This document shows positions 7,626 through 16,465 of a stretch of DNA of 64,000 nt, piece by piece. A program made the translations under genes and the position numbers. Under the pieces are notes generated by a model that ran no database searches, was not told the origin of the DNA, and was given only the letters and a program-made list of their open reading frames with translations. The first letter of the stretch is position 1, and each line of letters begins with the position of its first letter. Origin of the DNA: Paracoccus aminophilus JCM 7686 (GTDB taxonomy: Bacteria; Pseudomonadota; Alphaproteobacteria; Rhodobacterales; Rhodobacteraceae); the NCBI RefSeq assembly GCF_000444995.1, contig NC_022041.1, forward strand, positions 1,710,001 through 1,774,000. Reading direction: 5' to 3'.

Positions 7626-7649
7626 ATTTATCTATATGGATCATTCCCA

Positions 7650-9227
7650 ATGCGTAACGTCGTCATCGGCTTCCTCGGCACCCAACTCGACATGGGAAAA
7701 CGGCGCGAATGGCGCCCTTCGGTGCAACTTTGCGCACATCCTGATTTCCCGATCGACCGGCTCGAGCTGATCTACGACCAGCGCCATTATCACCTTGCCT
7801 GCACGGTGATGGCCGCCATCTCGAAGGTCTCACCGGATACCGAGGTGCGGCTGGTCCAGATCAACATGACCGACCCGTGGGATTTTCAGGAGGTCTACGG
7901 CAAACTTTACGATTTCGCCGCCGATTACGGCTTTGACGAAGACCGAGAGCGCTATCATATCCATCTGACCACAGGCACGCATGTGGCGCAGATCTGCTGG
8001 TTCCTCCTCTCGGAAAGCCGACATATTCCGGCGCGGCTGATCCAGACCGGGCCTCCGCGCGATGACAGCGAACCGAGCGGGAAGCTCGATGTCATCGACC
8101 TTGAGCTGGCGCGCTACAACGCCTTGCAGCGGCGCTTTGAGGCGGCTGCGCGCGAACATTCCGCGCTGCTTTTGGGCGGCGTCGAGACCGTCAGCCCCAA
8201 GATGCAGGCGCTGGCCGAACGGCTGGATCTGGTCACAAGCGCCTCGGATGCGCCAATCCTGTTGCTGGGCGAACCCGGAACCGGCAAATCCGCCCTCGCC
8301 GCCCGTATCCACGAGTTGAAGCTAGTCCGTCGCCGCATCAAGGGTCGACTCGTGCAGATCAATTGCGCGACGCTTGGCGGTGAAGGCGCGCTCGCGGTGC
8401 TTTTCGGGCAGCGCAGATCCGCGACGGGCCTCGCGGGAAGCGAGCGCGCAGGCCTTCTGCGCGAGGCGGATGGTGGCGTGCTCTTTCTGGATCAGATCGA
8501 CGCGCTCGGGCCCGCGGAGCAGGCTGCGCTTTTGCAGGTGATTGAAACCGGGCGCTACTACCCTGTCGGCTCGGATTCCGAGGTGACGACGCGCTTTCAC
8601 CTGATCGCCTCTGCCTCGGCCGATCCCGGAGCACTGGTTCGTTCCGGACAATTGCGCGCCGATCTGCACGCCCGCCTGTCGCAATGGATGTTCCGCCTGC
8701 CGCCCTTGCGCGAGCGGCGCGAGGATATTGCGGCTCATCTTCTGGACCTGCTCGACGAGAGCGAGCGGCAGCTCGGCCGCAAGACTGGCTTCAACGCCGA
8801 TGCCTTGGCCCGCTATCTGCGGTTTGCCGAGGACCCATCCTCGCCTTGGACCGGAAATCTTCGTGATCTGCAGGCCTCGGCGCATCGGATGGCGGTTTTG
8901 GCAGAGCGGGGGCGCATCACTTTGCCGATGGTCGAGGCCGAGATTGCAACCCTGCGCAGCCAATGGGATGCCGCCACCTCCGACAGGGACGCGGCGTTGC
9001 TACGAGCGGTTTTGCCCGGAATCGAGTTGGATGAGTTCGACCGCGCGCAGCTCACCACTGTTCTCCGAGCGTGCCGCGAATGCCCCACGCTCTCGGCGGC
9101 AGGTCGCCGCCTTTTCGCCGTCTCGCGCGAGGGCAAGGCCAGCCAGAATGACGCCGACCGGCTGCGCAAATATCTGGCGCGATTTGATCTGGATTGGGCG
9201 GCGGTTACCGGGTTCCGCACGGATTGA
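7650..9227 (+). CDS. rtcR: RtcR-type regulator with CARF-like N-terminus and degenerate AAA+ domain
   Basis: The 525-residue protein has an N-terminal about 180 residues typical of RtcR (VVIGFLGTQLDMG start, HIHLTTGTHVAQI), a CARF-like sensor of damaged RNA. The AAA+ domain has Walker A GEPGTGKS at 207-214 and an RtcR-typical C-terminus (SLSAAGRRLF-like region, NDADRLRKYLARF). Two key features differ: the GAFTGA loop that contacts sigma-54 is SATGLA at 257-262, and the Walker B Asp-Glu is Asp-Gln (D281, Q282). It is divergent from the rsr-rtcB locus it should control. It either acts without sigma-54, as a non-remodelling activator or repressor, or is drifting. Confidence 0.88.
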   Translation: MRNVVIGFLGTQLDMGKRREWRPSVQLCAHPDFPIDRLELIYDQRHYHLACTVMAAISKVSPDTEVRLVQINMTDPWDFQEVYGKLYDFAADYGFDEDRERYHIHLTTGTHVAQICWFLLSESRHIPARLIQTGPPRDDSEPSGKLDVIDLELARYNALQRRFEAAAREHSALLLGGVETVSPKMQALAERLDLVTSASDAPILLLGEPGTGKSALAARIHELKLVRRRIKGRLVQINCATLGGEGALAVLFGQRRSATGLAGSERAGLLREADGGVLFLDQIDALGPAEQAALLQVIETGRYYPVGSDSEVTTRFHLIASASADPGALVRSGQLRADLHARLSQWMFRLPPLRERREDIAAHLLDLLDESERQLGRKTGFNADALARYLRFAEDPSSPWTGNLRDLQASAHRMAVLAERGRITLPMVEAEIATLRSQWDAATSDRDAALLRAVLPGIELDEFDRAQLTTVLRACRECPTLSAAGRRLFAVSREGKASQNDADRLRKYLARFDLDWAAVTGFRTD

Positions 9228-10792
9228 CCTGCCGCTCTTTGCGAGCGGCTGTTCCAGCCGACGGAAGACGAGCCTCCTTGACAACGCGAGCGCATGGGCC
9301 GGCCTGAGGAGCAGGGCTCGCCCTCCGGCGATCCCTTGGTCACGTCGATCCACACCTGTGCGAGATACTTCGAGCGCGATCCGATTTTGGCCAGAATCCG
9401 GGCGCGTCCGCCCTTTCCCGCAGGCCAAGAAGCGGACGCGGGATTTCTCTCCTTTGGCAGAACATTCATCACCCAAGACGCGAGACAGGATTACCGGCAA
9501 AAACCGCAAAGGGGCGAAAACCGCCCGCTGCAAGCCTTTGAACCGGTGTTTCAGCGCAGGGAGCCGCCTGAACGATCTTGCCCTTCCGGCAGCGGGCGGC
9601 GCGCCCCGGTCCTATCGCGGCTCCCGCACGGCGCGGAGGGACAGGTTGCGTCTGCTCGCTCTGATGCGGTTCAGAAGCTGGCTGAGTATCTCGGCGGAAG
9701 AGCGGGTTACGGGTTGATGGGCAAGCTCGTCCAGATCCCGAAATTAGGCCGGGACAACGACAATTATGTGGTCATAGCTGCCGCCCTCACCGTTGAAGGC
9801 GGCAATCGCCTCTTCCGCCGCTTTCCGGCGAACCGGGGCAGCGAGAAGTTTGAGATGAATGGCCGTGACCTCGACCGGCGCCCGGCGGTCGAGCGTTTGA
9901 AGGAGGGGATGTAGCGACATGAACAGCCTCTTCGCGATCTCGACGCGCGGTATTTCGAAACCGATGCGCGCTCATGGCAGATCGAACAGGACGCGGCTTG
10001 TCCGGTGCCGACACTGCGGGGCAGCCGGTGCCGCGCCGCCGCAGCGTGATACCGCGGGATCGGCCGGTTTATGCAGGACGCCGCGAAACTGCTACGACGG
10101 GACAAGAGGTTCAGCTGCCGCGGCTTCAACAAATCTGGAACACTGGCCGCCACCGGCTGGCATCTTCCGGAGAATGCCGCTCTCGTCGCCGCCTCCGAGC
10201 ATGTCATATCCGCCTTGCACCCGCCAAATGAGTGCTGCTTTGGCGCCGCGACGATCAGAACACGACGGCACGGATCAGTGTTTCGCAGGATGGCGATGAC
10301 GATACGCGAGGCCTGCCGATCCTCGGCTATGACTTTGTTCGTCCGAGCTGGGACTTGACCGTGCTGCGTATAATTCGTGCCGCCGCTGCTTCCTCCCCGC
10401 GACGCGGCGCTACCGGATTTTCTGGACCGCATAGGCGATCAGGGCAAGGAGGTCATTTGCACAGCCTTTGCCACCGCCGCGAGCTGCAATTACCCGAGGC
10501 CCGCAAGGGGTCAGCGGGCTTTGCCTAAAGCATCTAGATGCTCGTTTCTACAGCGACGACTGGATAAATCTGCATTCCGCCGTGCTCGCCGAAGGCGCCC
10601 TGCTCCGCGCGTTAAGCAAAGGTCAAGGCGGCTGGCAAAGCCCCGAGAAAACCCTCTCCGCCCGCAGCCCGCTGAGGCAGATCTGTGGGGCCACGACAAA
10701 CAAAGCCAGCACCGCACAAAGCCGCCACGGTCCGGGATCCGAAACCGCGTCGGCTTTGCTCTGTGCGCGCCGTCAGGGACGGAAGCGCCGCT
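9228..10792. other. 1.57 kb without a convincing intact gene; probable decayed coding DNA
   Basis: No frame on either strand shows a recognisable complete protein. On the minus strand at about 9630-9950 a protein-like stretch can be read through one in-frame stop (EVTAIHLKLLAAPV, then EEAIAAFNGEGGSYDHIIVV, then after the stop a helical segment). This looks like a broken gene of unknown family. The rest, to the DUF2189 gene, shows only compositionally open frames rich in Arg, Ser and Pro, typical of GC-rich noise. Confidence 0.45.
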
Positions 10793-11665
10793 TCACCCCT
10801 GATCCGGCCAAGCGATAGCCCGACGGTAGAGGTGCCACGTCGCATGTCCGAGAACGGGCAGAACCACGATCAACCCGACGAAAAGCGGGATCGAGCCGAG
10901 CAGCAGCGCCCCGGCGACGATCAGCCCCCAGATCGCGGTTGTGCCGGGGTTCTTGCGCGCGACGGCCCAAGAGGTCGTCAAGGCCAGAGCCGCGCCCACC
11001 GGGCGGTCCACCAGCATCGGAAACGAGGTCAGGCTGATACAAAGCACCACGGCCGCGAAGACGAAGCCAACGGCAAGACCGATCCCGATCATCGCCCAGC
11101 CTTCGCTGGTGGTGACGGCATCGTGCAAGAAGGCCATGAGGTTTTCGTCCGGCAGCGCGCCCATGGTCAGCGACCAGATCAGATGCGCGGCATAGAGCCA
11201 GAGAAGGAAGATCGCCGCCAGCAAAGTGGCCAGCGCCAATACCGGGCCCAACTCGCCCCCACGCAAGGCACCGAGCGCCGCAGACCAGTTCGTCGCCTCG
11301 CCGCGCTCGCGCCGTCGGCTCATCTCGTAAAGCCCGACCGCCGCCACAGGTCCGACCAGCGGAAAGCCTGCGACCAGCGGGAAAAGCAGGTGCGATTGTC
11401 CGGCATTGAGCGCCCAAGCCGCAAGGACAAGGCCGATCACCGGATAAAGGATCACTGCAAAGATGACATCCGTGCGAAGCGCCGCAAAATCCTCGATCCC
11501 TTTTCGCAGCGCAATGCGAATATCGCTCAGGCCGATGGTCCTGACCTCGGGCCGGGCCATCTCCTGCCCGCCGATCCCTTCCACCGCATGTTCAAGACCA
11601 TGGCCCGCGCCGGCAAGCCGTTTGGCGGTCCAACTTATCGGATTTCCAATCGTTTCTCGGGGCAT
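10793..11665 (-). CDS. DUF2189-type integral membrane protein
   Basis: The protein has 290 residues, starting at MPRETIGN with a strong AAGGAGG 8-9 bases upstream; a longer reading to 11725 would lack such a site. Around six hydrophobic segments are visible, for example VIFAVILYPVIGLVLAAW, LLFPLVAGFPLVGPVAAVG, LALATLLAAIFLLWLYAA, GIGLAVGFVFAAVVLCISL and WGLIVAGALLLGSIPLFVG. The FPLVGPVAAVGLYEMSRR segment is typical of the DUF2189 family. Function is unknown; these proteins often sit near respiratory genes, which is not seen here. Confidence 0.8.
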   Translation of the reverse strand: MPRETIGNPISWTAKRLAGAGHGLEHAVEGIGGQEMARPEVRTIGLSDIRIALRKGIEDFAALRTDVIFAVILYPVIGLVLAAWALNAGQSHLLFPLVAGFPLVGPVAAVGLYEMSRRRERGEATNWSAALGALRGGELGPVLALATLLAAIFLLWLYAAHLIWSLTMGALPDENLMAFLHDAVTTSEGWAMIGIGLAVGFVFAAVVLCISLTSFPMLVDRPVGAALALTTSWAVARKNPGTTAIWGLIVAGALLLGSIPLFVGLIVVLPVLGHATWHLYRRAIAWPDQG

Positions 11666-11814
11666 CAGAATATCCTCCTTATCAGGAGGTCGGGACCGGA
11701 AAGGCATGGCCGGAACATCCGGCACGCACCCGATCGTCTCCGGGCCGAACCGTCCTATCCGCGAAGTATAGCAGAAAAACCGACAGAGATCGCGCGATTT
11801 GTCAGAGCTGGTGA

Positions 11815-12483
11815 TCAGCTCAACGGGAGAAGCTCGTCAAGCGCGGCGCGTAGCCCGTCGGGGCCACGGTAAAGCACCTCGCCATTGAGCGCGGTCGGTT
11901 TGCCGCCGACCACGACGACAAGCTGCGGCACGCCGCGGATGCCGAGACGGGCCATGCGGGTCTGCGAGTCCGTGAGGCGCGCCTCGGTCCGTTCGCGCAG
12001 CGCGTCATCTGCCCGAAGGCGATGGGTCAGGGCTTCGGCCGTCAACGCTACGCCATGGTTTGCCGCCACGCGAACCGCGACCTCGGCCACCTCCTCATCC
12101 CGAGCCGTGTCGCGCGCATCGACATAGCGGGCAAGCTGCACGGCATGCAGGAACTCGGGCTCGAGGCGCGCATCGATCTCGCCAAGCGCCTGCAGGGCCC
12201 GCGTCGCGGGTGCGGAGGTGAAAACGCCATCCGGGGCGAGCAGGACGTTGCGGTGATACGCCTGCGAGAACCGCTGGCCGGTCAGTGCCTGGATCCGCTG
12301 GTCATTGTGCCAGGCGTGTTCCGCGATCGAGGACACCGGACGGGCGCCGAAAAAGAGGCCGGATGGCATCAGGCGGAGCTGGCCGGGGAAGCTTGCGGCC
12401 AGACCTTGAAGAGCCGGCGCGCTGGCATAGCACCAGCCGCAAAGCGGGTCGAAGAAATACTGAAGCTCAATCTCGGGGACCAT
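11815..12483 (-). CDS. DsbA-family thioredoxin-fold protein
   Basis: The 222-residue protein starts at MVPEIELQ, with AAGGA upstream. The N-terminal FFDPLCGWCYASAP carries a CxxC-type redox site (CGWC), and the cis-proline region appears as IRGVPQLVVV near residue 190. No signal peptide is present, so it should be cytosolic, as in the FrnE/HCCA-isomerase-like branch of the DsbA family. Its role may be thiol exchange or glutathione-dependent isomerisation. It has no obvious operon partner. Confidence 0.82.
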   Translation of the reverse strand: MVPEIELQYFFDPLCGWCYASAPALQGLAASFPGQLRLMPSGLFFGARPVSSIAEHAWHNDQRIQALTGQRFSQAYHRNVLLAPDGVFTSAPATRALQALGEIDARLEPEFLHAVQLARYVDARDTARDEEVAEVAVRVAANHGVALTAEALTHRLRADDALRERTEARLTDSQTRMARLGIRGVPQLVVVVGGKPTALNGEVLYRGPDGLRAALDELLPLS

Positions 12484-12629
12484 GGCGATGTCCTTTCGTT
12501 GAGCCCTCTATATTGCTGCGAATGCCAGCGATAAACAGCCGTTCAATCGGCAGACTGTTGCAGGGATCGCATCACCGCCGCGCGCGTCCCGATCGAGACC
12601 GCGCACTAGCGCTACCGTCGTAGCCGAGG

Positions 12630-13046
12630 TGCTCGACATGTCGCGCAATGGCGTCGTGATCGCGGATTGGTTCAGGACGCCTCCTCTGCACCGCCCGACT
12701 CGAAGGCTAGACGAGACCACGGCCGGGGAACGCTCGAGCTCTGCCGCGACATGGTCCGCATATCCGACAACCTATCCGAAGTCGCGACGGATTCGGCGGA
12801 GCCACGCGGACGGCTGCGGGCGACGGTGCCCAGCACTCTCGCCGAAACCCTGCTCGTTTCGTTTCAAGCGGAGTTCGTGACGAGGCATCCGCACAGCACG
12901 GTCGAGCTGCCGATCTCCGACCGATCCGTCAATCTGGTGCAGGACGCGTTGATGTCGCCATCTGCATCTCGAACAGCCTCGAACCATCGCTGATCTTCCA
13001 CCGCTCGGGGCGCTGCTTCGTCGAAGTTTATGCCGCGCCCGCCTAG
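12630..13046 (+). pseudogene. LysR-family regulator, frameshifted remnant
   Basis: The first part retains a degraded helix-turn-helix end (RRLDETTAGER). After a frame change comes a clear LysR linker and ligand-domain start (EPRGRLRATVPSTLAETLLV, then RHPHSTVELPISDRSVNLVQ). Near 12945 the sequence shifts frame again and continues DVAICISNSLEPSLIFHRS before a stop. At least two frame breaks and a missing C-terminal half make it non-functional. It lies in the decayed zone between the dsbA-like gene and the ABC importer. Confidence 0.7.
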
Positions 13047-13156
13047 CTTCCCGCCAAGGGCGTCATCGACCGGATCAGTTCCGCCGTGACCACCTTTGGG
13101 GAAGAGTTTCCGCGCTTATCGCAGGATGGGCGTTTCGACATCCGCGATGAGCCGGG

Positions 13157-13363
13157 TTGCACAGAGGAAGACTGCGCCCGAAGGTTGTTCGCGCGCCGGT
13201 TTCCTTTGCTGGGATCAGCCCTGTCCTGACGCATCTGCTGGACCAGATGCCTCCTGATGAACAGATCGGCACCGTGACTGGCGACGGCGCCTTTGACACA
13301 AGACGATGCCATAGCGCGATCTTCGAACGCGGTGGCACAGCGATCTGGGTCTCAATGCGATAG
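13157..13363 (+). pseudogene. Fragment of an IS5-family transposase
   Basis: The frame reads VLTHLLDQMPPDEQIGTVTG followed by DGAFDTRRCHSAIFERGGTA. This is the DDE-catalytic region (GDGAYDT-like, with the Asp) of IS5-group transposases. The N-terminal half and the C-terminal SRVE-containing part are absent, and I found no terminal inverted repeats. It marks an old insertion later cut up by rearrangement. Confidence 0.65.
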
Positions 13364-13711
13364 TCGGACAGCTGGTTGAGAGGGTTGGCGCCGTCGAAGC
13401 GAAGCAGAGCCAGAGTATCGGTACCACGAGCGGTCTTCAGGCGAGCGAGTCGGTCGATCGGACGTAACGAGGCGCTCACCAAACGGCTCCGAAAATCGAG
13501 TGCGGCAATTTATATTGCTAAATAATTCAGCTATATAACCGGGTGGAAAATCGCGGATACGCCCACAAATGGAGTTTGAGGAGACCGACCCTCCACGCAG
13601 GAGGCCACGTCGCGCGACGCGAGCGCGGTTCGGGCCCTCTCCGCGCCCTTCGGCAAGCAGTCGGCAGCGGGCTGATCTACCAGCCACGCGGCAGTGCAGA
13701 TCTCATCCGCC

Positions 13712-14515
13712 TTAGAACCGCAGCGAGCGCAGGCCCACGGTCAGATCGACGATCAGCACCGCGACGAAGGTCACGAGAATGCTCAGAGTGGCCACCGCCG
13801 CCGCCGTCGGATCGAAGTTGAAGCGCAGATAGTCGAACAGCTCGAGCGGCAACGTATTCATGCCGACCGGCTTCAGAAGCAGCGAGATGTTGAAGATATC
13901 GAAGGAAATCACGAAGGCGAAGAGGCAGCCGGTGATGACGCCCGGCTTGATCGCGGGCAGGGTCACCCGGCGGAAGGTCATCCGGCCTCCAGCGCCAAGG
14001 CTGCGCGCGGCCTCCTCCTGCGAGCGGTCGAAGTTGAAGAGCGCCGAGCAGACGTTGAGGAAGACATAGGGAAAGGTCACGATGATATGGCCGGTCTGGA
14101 TCGCGATGGAGTAGTTATTGCCGATGCCAAGCTCGAAGAAGAAGAAGAGAAGCGCAATCGCGGTCAGAATCTCGGGCACCAGCAACGGCGCACTCATCAA
14201 AAGCCGCAACGGGTTCGTGAGCCGCGCAGGCGCGTAGCGCACGACATAGATCGCGGCCAACGTCCCGATCACACCGTTCACCACCGCCGACACCGCTGCG
14301 AGTTGCAGCGAATGCAGGGTCGCCGACAGGAAGCGCGCATTGGAAAACAGCTCGCCAAACCAGCGCAGCGAAAAGCCCTCGGGCGGGAAGGCAAGGAACT
14401 CGCCCCCCGAGAAGGAAAGCACCACCACCAGCAGGATCGGCGCCATCAGGAAGATATAGATCAGTGTGACGAGGGCCAAGAAGACATAGTCCCAGATCGT
14501 CTTGCTTCCGGTCAT
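13712..14515 (-). CDS. ABC transporter permease, PotC type
   Basis: A 267-residue inner-membrane permease of the polyamine-type importer, with six hydrophobic segments and the cytoplasmic EAA loop EEAARSLGAGGRMTFRRVTL that docks on the ATPase. It overlaps the PotB-type gene by an ATGA and is the last gene of the minus-strand operon binding protein, ATPase, permease, permease. Substrate could be a polyamine, or another small cation or organic acid. Confidence 0.9.
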   Translation of the reverse strand: MTGSKTIWDYVFLALVTLIYIFLMAPILLVVVLSFSGGEFLAFPPEGFSLRWFGELFSNARFLSATLHSLQLAAVSAVVNGVIGTLAAIYVVRYAPARLTNPLRLLMSAPLLVPEILTAIALLFFFFELGIGNNYSIAIQTGHIIVTFPYVFLNVCSALFNFDRSQEEAARSLGAGGRMTFRRVTLPAIKPGVITGCLFAFVISFDIFNISLLLKPVGMNTLPLELFDYLRFNFDPTAAAVATLSILVTFVAVLIVDLTVGLRSLRF

Positions 14516-15390
14516 GGCAGCCTCCGCATCGCCCGCGCGGTCAGGCGCAGATAGACAACGAGGATCGCAAGCGTGATCACCGCCATGAAAATCGCAAGCG
14601 CTGCGCCCGCCGGCCAGCGGAAGTTGTCGACAAGATATTGCACGACCAGCACCGCCATGGTCCGCCCCTGCGAGCCGCCAAGCATGGCCGGCGTGACATA
14701 GGCCGAGATCGAGAGGACGAAGACTAGGATCGACCCCGCCTGAATTCCCGGCATCGACAGAGGCAGCGTCACCTTGAAAAAGGTCCGCATCCGCGAGGCC
14801 CCCAGCGAGCGCCCGGCTAAAGCGATCTCGGGATTGATCGCTTGAAGGTTGCCCAGAAGCGGCAGGATCACGAAAGGCAAGAAGACATGGATCAGCGCAA
14901 TCGTGACCCCAAGCGGCGTATTGAGCAGCTGGATCGGCCGGTCAATCAGATGAAGCGCCTTCATCCAGCTGTTCGCGATGCCGTTGTTTGACAGAATGAT
15001 CATCCAGGCAAAGGTCCGCACCACCAGCCCCACGAGCAGCGGCGAGATCACGCAGATGTAAAGCAGGCTCGCGACCCGACTGCGGGTGCGAGCGAGATGA
15101 TAGGCGACAGGATAGCCCAGCAGCAACGTCACCACGGTCACGATCAGCGCCGTGCGGACCGTGCGCCAGACGATGCCCCAGATGAAAGGATCGGCGATGA
15201 CATCAGTATAATGGGCCAGCGTGAAGCCATCGCCGTAGACCGCCTTGGTCGAGGCCTCCCGAAAGCTCATAACGACGATGGAGATATAGGGCAGGATCAA
15301 GAAGCCCACGAGCAGGACAAGCGCGGGCAGGATCATCCACCAGACCGGCGCGCGGCGGTGCAGTCTCGGGGCGTCAGGTGTCACCGTCAT
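14512..15390 (-). CDS. ABC transporter permease, PotB type
   Basis: A 292-residue permease. The start MTVTPDAPRL at 15390 is chosen because it overlaps the ATPase stop by an ATGA; upstream extension would run through the ATPase gene. It has an N-terminal membrane anchor (ILPALVLLVGFLILPYISIV), about six membrane segments and an EAA loop (EIALAGRSLGASRMRTFFKV). It pairs with the PotC-type permease to form the membrane channel. Confidence 0.9.
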   Translation of the reverse strand: MTVTPDAPRLHRRAPVWWMILPALVLLVGFLILPYISIVVMSFREASTKAVYGDGFTLAHYTDVIADPFIWGIVWRTVRTALIVTVVTLLLGYPVAYHLARTRSRVASLLYICVISPLLVGLVVRTFAWMIILSNNGIANSWMKALHLIDRPIQLLNTPLGVTIALIHVFLPFVILPLLGNLQAINPEIALAGRSLGASRMRTFFKVTLPLSMPGIQAGSILVFVLSISAYVTPAMLGGSQGRTMAVLVVQYLVDNFRWPAGAALAIFMAVITLAILVVYLRLTARAMRRLP

Positions 15391-16430
15391 GCCGCCAGCA
15401 CCCAGCTCTTGCGCGCCGGAAAACCAAGCGTGACCGCATCGCCCTCGGACAGCGGATTGTCCGAACTGACCGTAGTCGTGACATTCGCCCCTGAGCCCAG
15501 GACGACATGCAGCAGACAATCCTCGCCCTGATAGATGGATTTGCGCACACGCCCGGTCAGGGTATTTTCCCCCGCAGCGGTGACGATATGTTCTGGGCGG
15601 ATCATCACCCGGACATCGCCGGAAAGCCCAGCCACGCCGGTCGCCGAGAGCGCGCCGTCGGCCGTCTCGATCAGGTAATCCGCACCCCTGCCCTCGCGAA
15701 TACGCCCGGGGATCGTGTTCGACTGGCCGATGAAATCGGCCACCATCAGCGAAGCCGGGCGCTCGTAGATCTCGCGGGGCGCGCCGCATTGCTCGATCAC
15801 GCCCTTGTTCATCACGACGATCCGGTCGGACATGACCATCGCCTCGCTTTGATCATGGGTGACATAGATCGTGGTGATGCCGACGCGCTGCTGAAGATCG
15901 CGGATGAAGAAGCGCATGTCATCGCGCAAAGCCGCATCAAGGTTCGCAAGCGGCTCGTCGAGCAAAAGCACCTGCGGCTCGATCACCAGCGCCCGCGCCA
16001 GTGCCACACGTTGCTGCTGCCCGCCCGAGAGCTCGCGCGGGAAGCGTTTGCCGTAATCGGCAAGCTTGACCATCTCGAGCACCTGTGCGATCCGCGCCGC
16101 CCGCTCAGGCGCCGGGATCTTGCGGACCTCAAGCCCGAAGCTGAGGTTTTCGGCCACCGTCATATGCGGAAAGAGCGCGTAGCTTTGGAAGACCATGCCG
16201 AGATCGCGATGCTCTGGCATGACCCCGGTCATGTCGCGCGCGCCAAACAGGATGCGCCCGCTGCCGACCCCTTCGAATCCCGCGATACAGCGCAGCGTCG
16301 TGGTCTTGCCGCACCCCGAGGGACCGAGCAGCGAGATGAACTCGCCCTGCCCGATCGCCAGGTTGATATCCTTGAGGATATGCAGGCTGCCGTAGAACTT
16401 GTTGATCCCGTCCAGAGTCAGCGTCGTCAT
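15387..16430 (-). CDS. ABC transporter ATP-binding protein, PotA/FbpC type
   Basis: The 347-residue ATPase has Walker A GPSGCGKTT, Q-loop FQSYALFPHM, signature LSGGQQQRVALARAL, Walker B LLLDEPLANLDA and switch histidine VTHDQSEA. From about residue 240 a TOBE-type regulatory domain follows (VMIRPEHI and later). It powers the two permeases encoded directly downstream with overlapping ends, and the periplasmic binding protein is encoded 35 bases upstream. Confidence 0.92.
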   Translation of the reverse strand: MTTLTLDGINKFYGSLHILKDINLAIGQGEFISLLGPSGCGKTTTLRCIAGFEGVGSGRILFGARDMTGVMPEHRDLGMVFQSYALFPHMTVAENLSFGLEVRKIPAPERAARIAQVLEMVKLADYGKRFPRELSGGQQQRVALARALVIEPQVLLLDEPLANLDAALRDDMRFFIRDLQQRVGITTIYVTHDQSEAMVMSDRIVVMNKGVIEQCGAPREIYERPASLMVADFIGQSNTIPGRIREGRGADYLIETADGALSATGVAGLSGDVRVMIRPEHIVTAAGENTLTGRVRKSIYQGEDCLLHVVLGSGANVTTTVSSDNPLSEGDAVTLGFPARKSWVLAA

Positions 16431-16465
16431 CTCGTCCCACTTCCAAAAAGTCAGCGCCCCGCGGC

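Noticed and set aside
7472..7649. Sigma-54 promoter for rsr
   Set aside because: No GG-N10-GC element with acceptable flanks was found on the minus strand; near matches (for example around 7590-7605) have the wrong spacing.
10237..10345. A possible small gene in the tract after rtcR
   Set aside because: No ribosome binding site, no conserved motif and no consistent codon use in any frame.
13694..14554. Plus-strand open frame opposite the PotC-type permease
   Set aside because: It is rich in Glu, Arg and His with no hydrophobic core, as expected for the antisense of a membrane protein gene.
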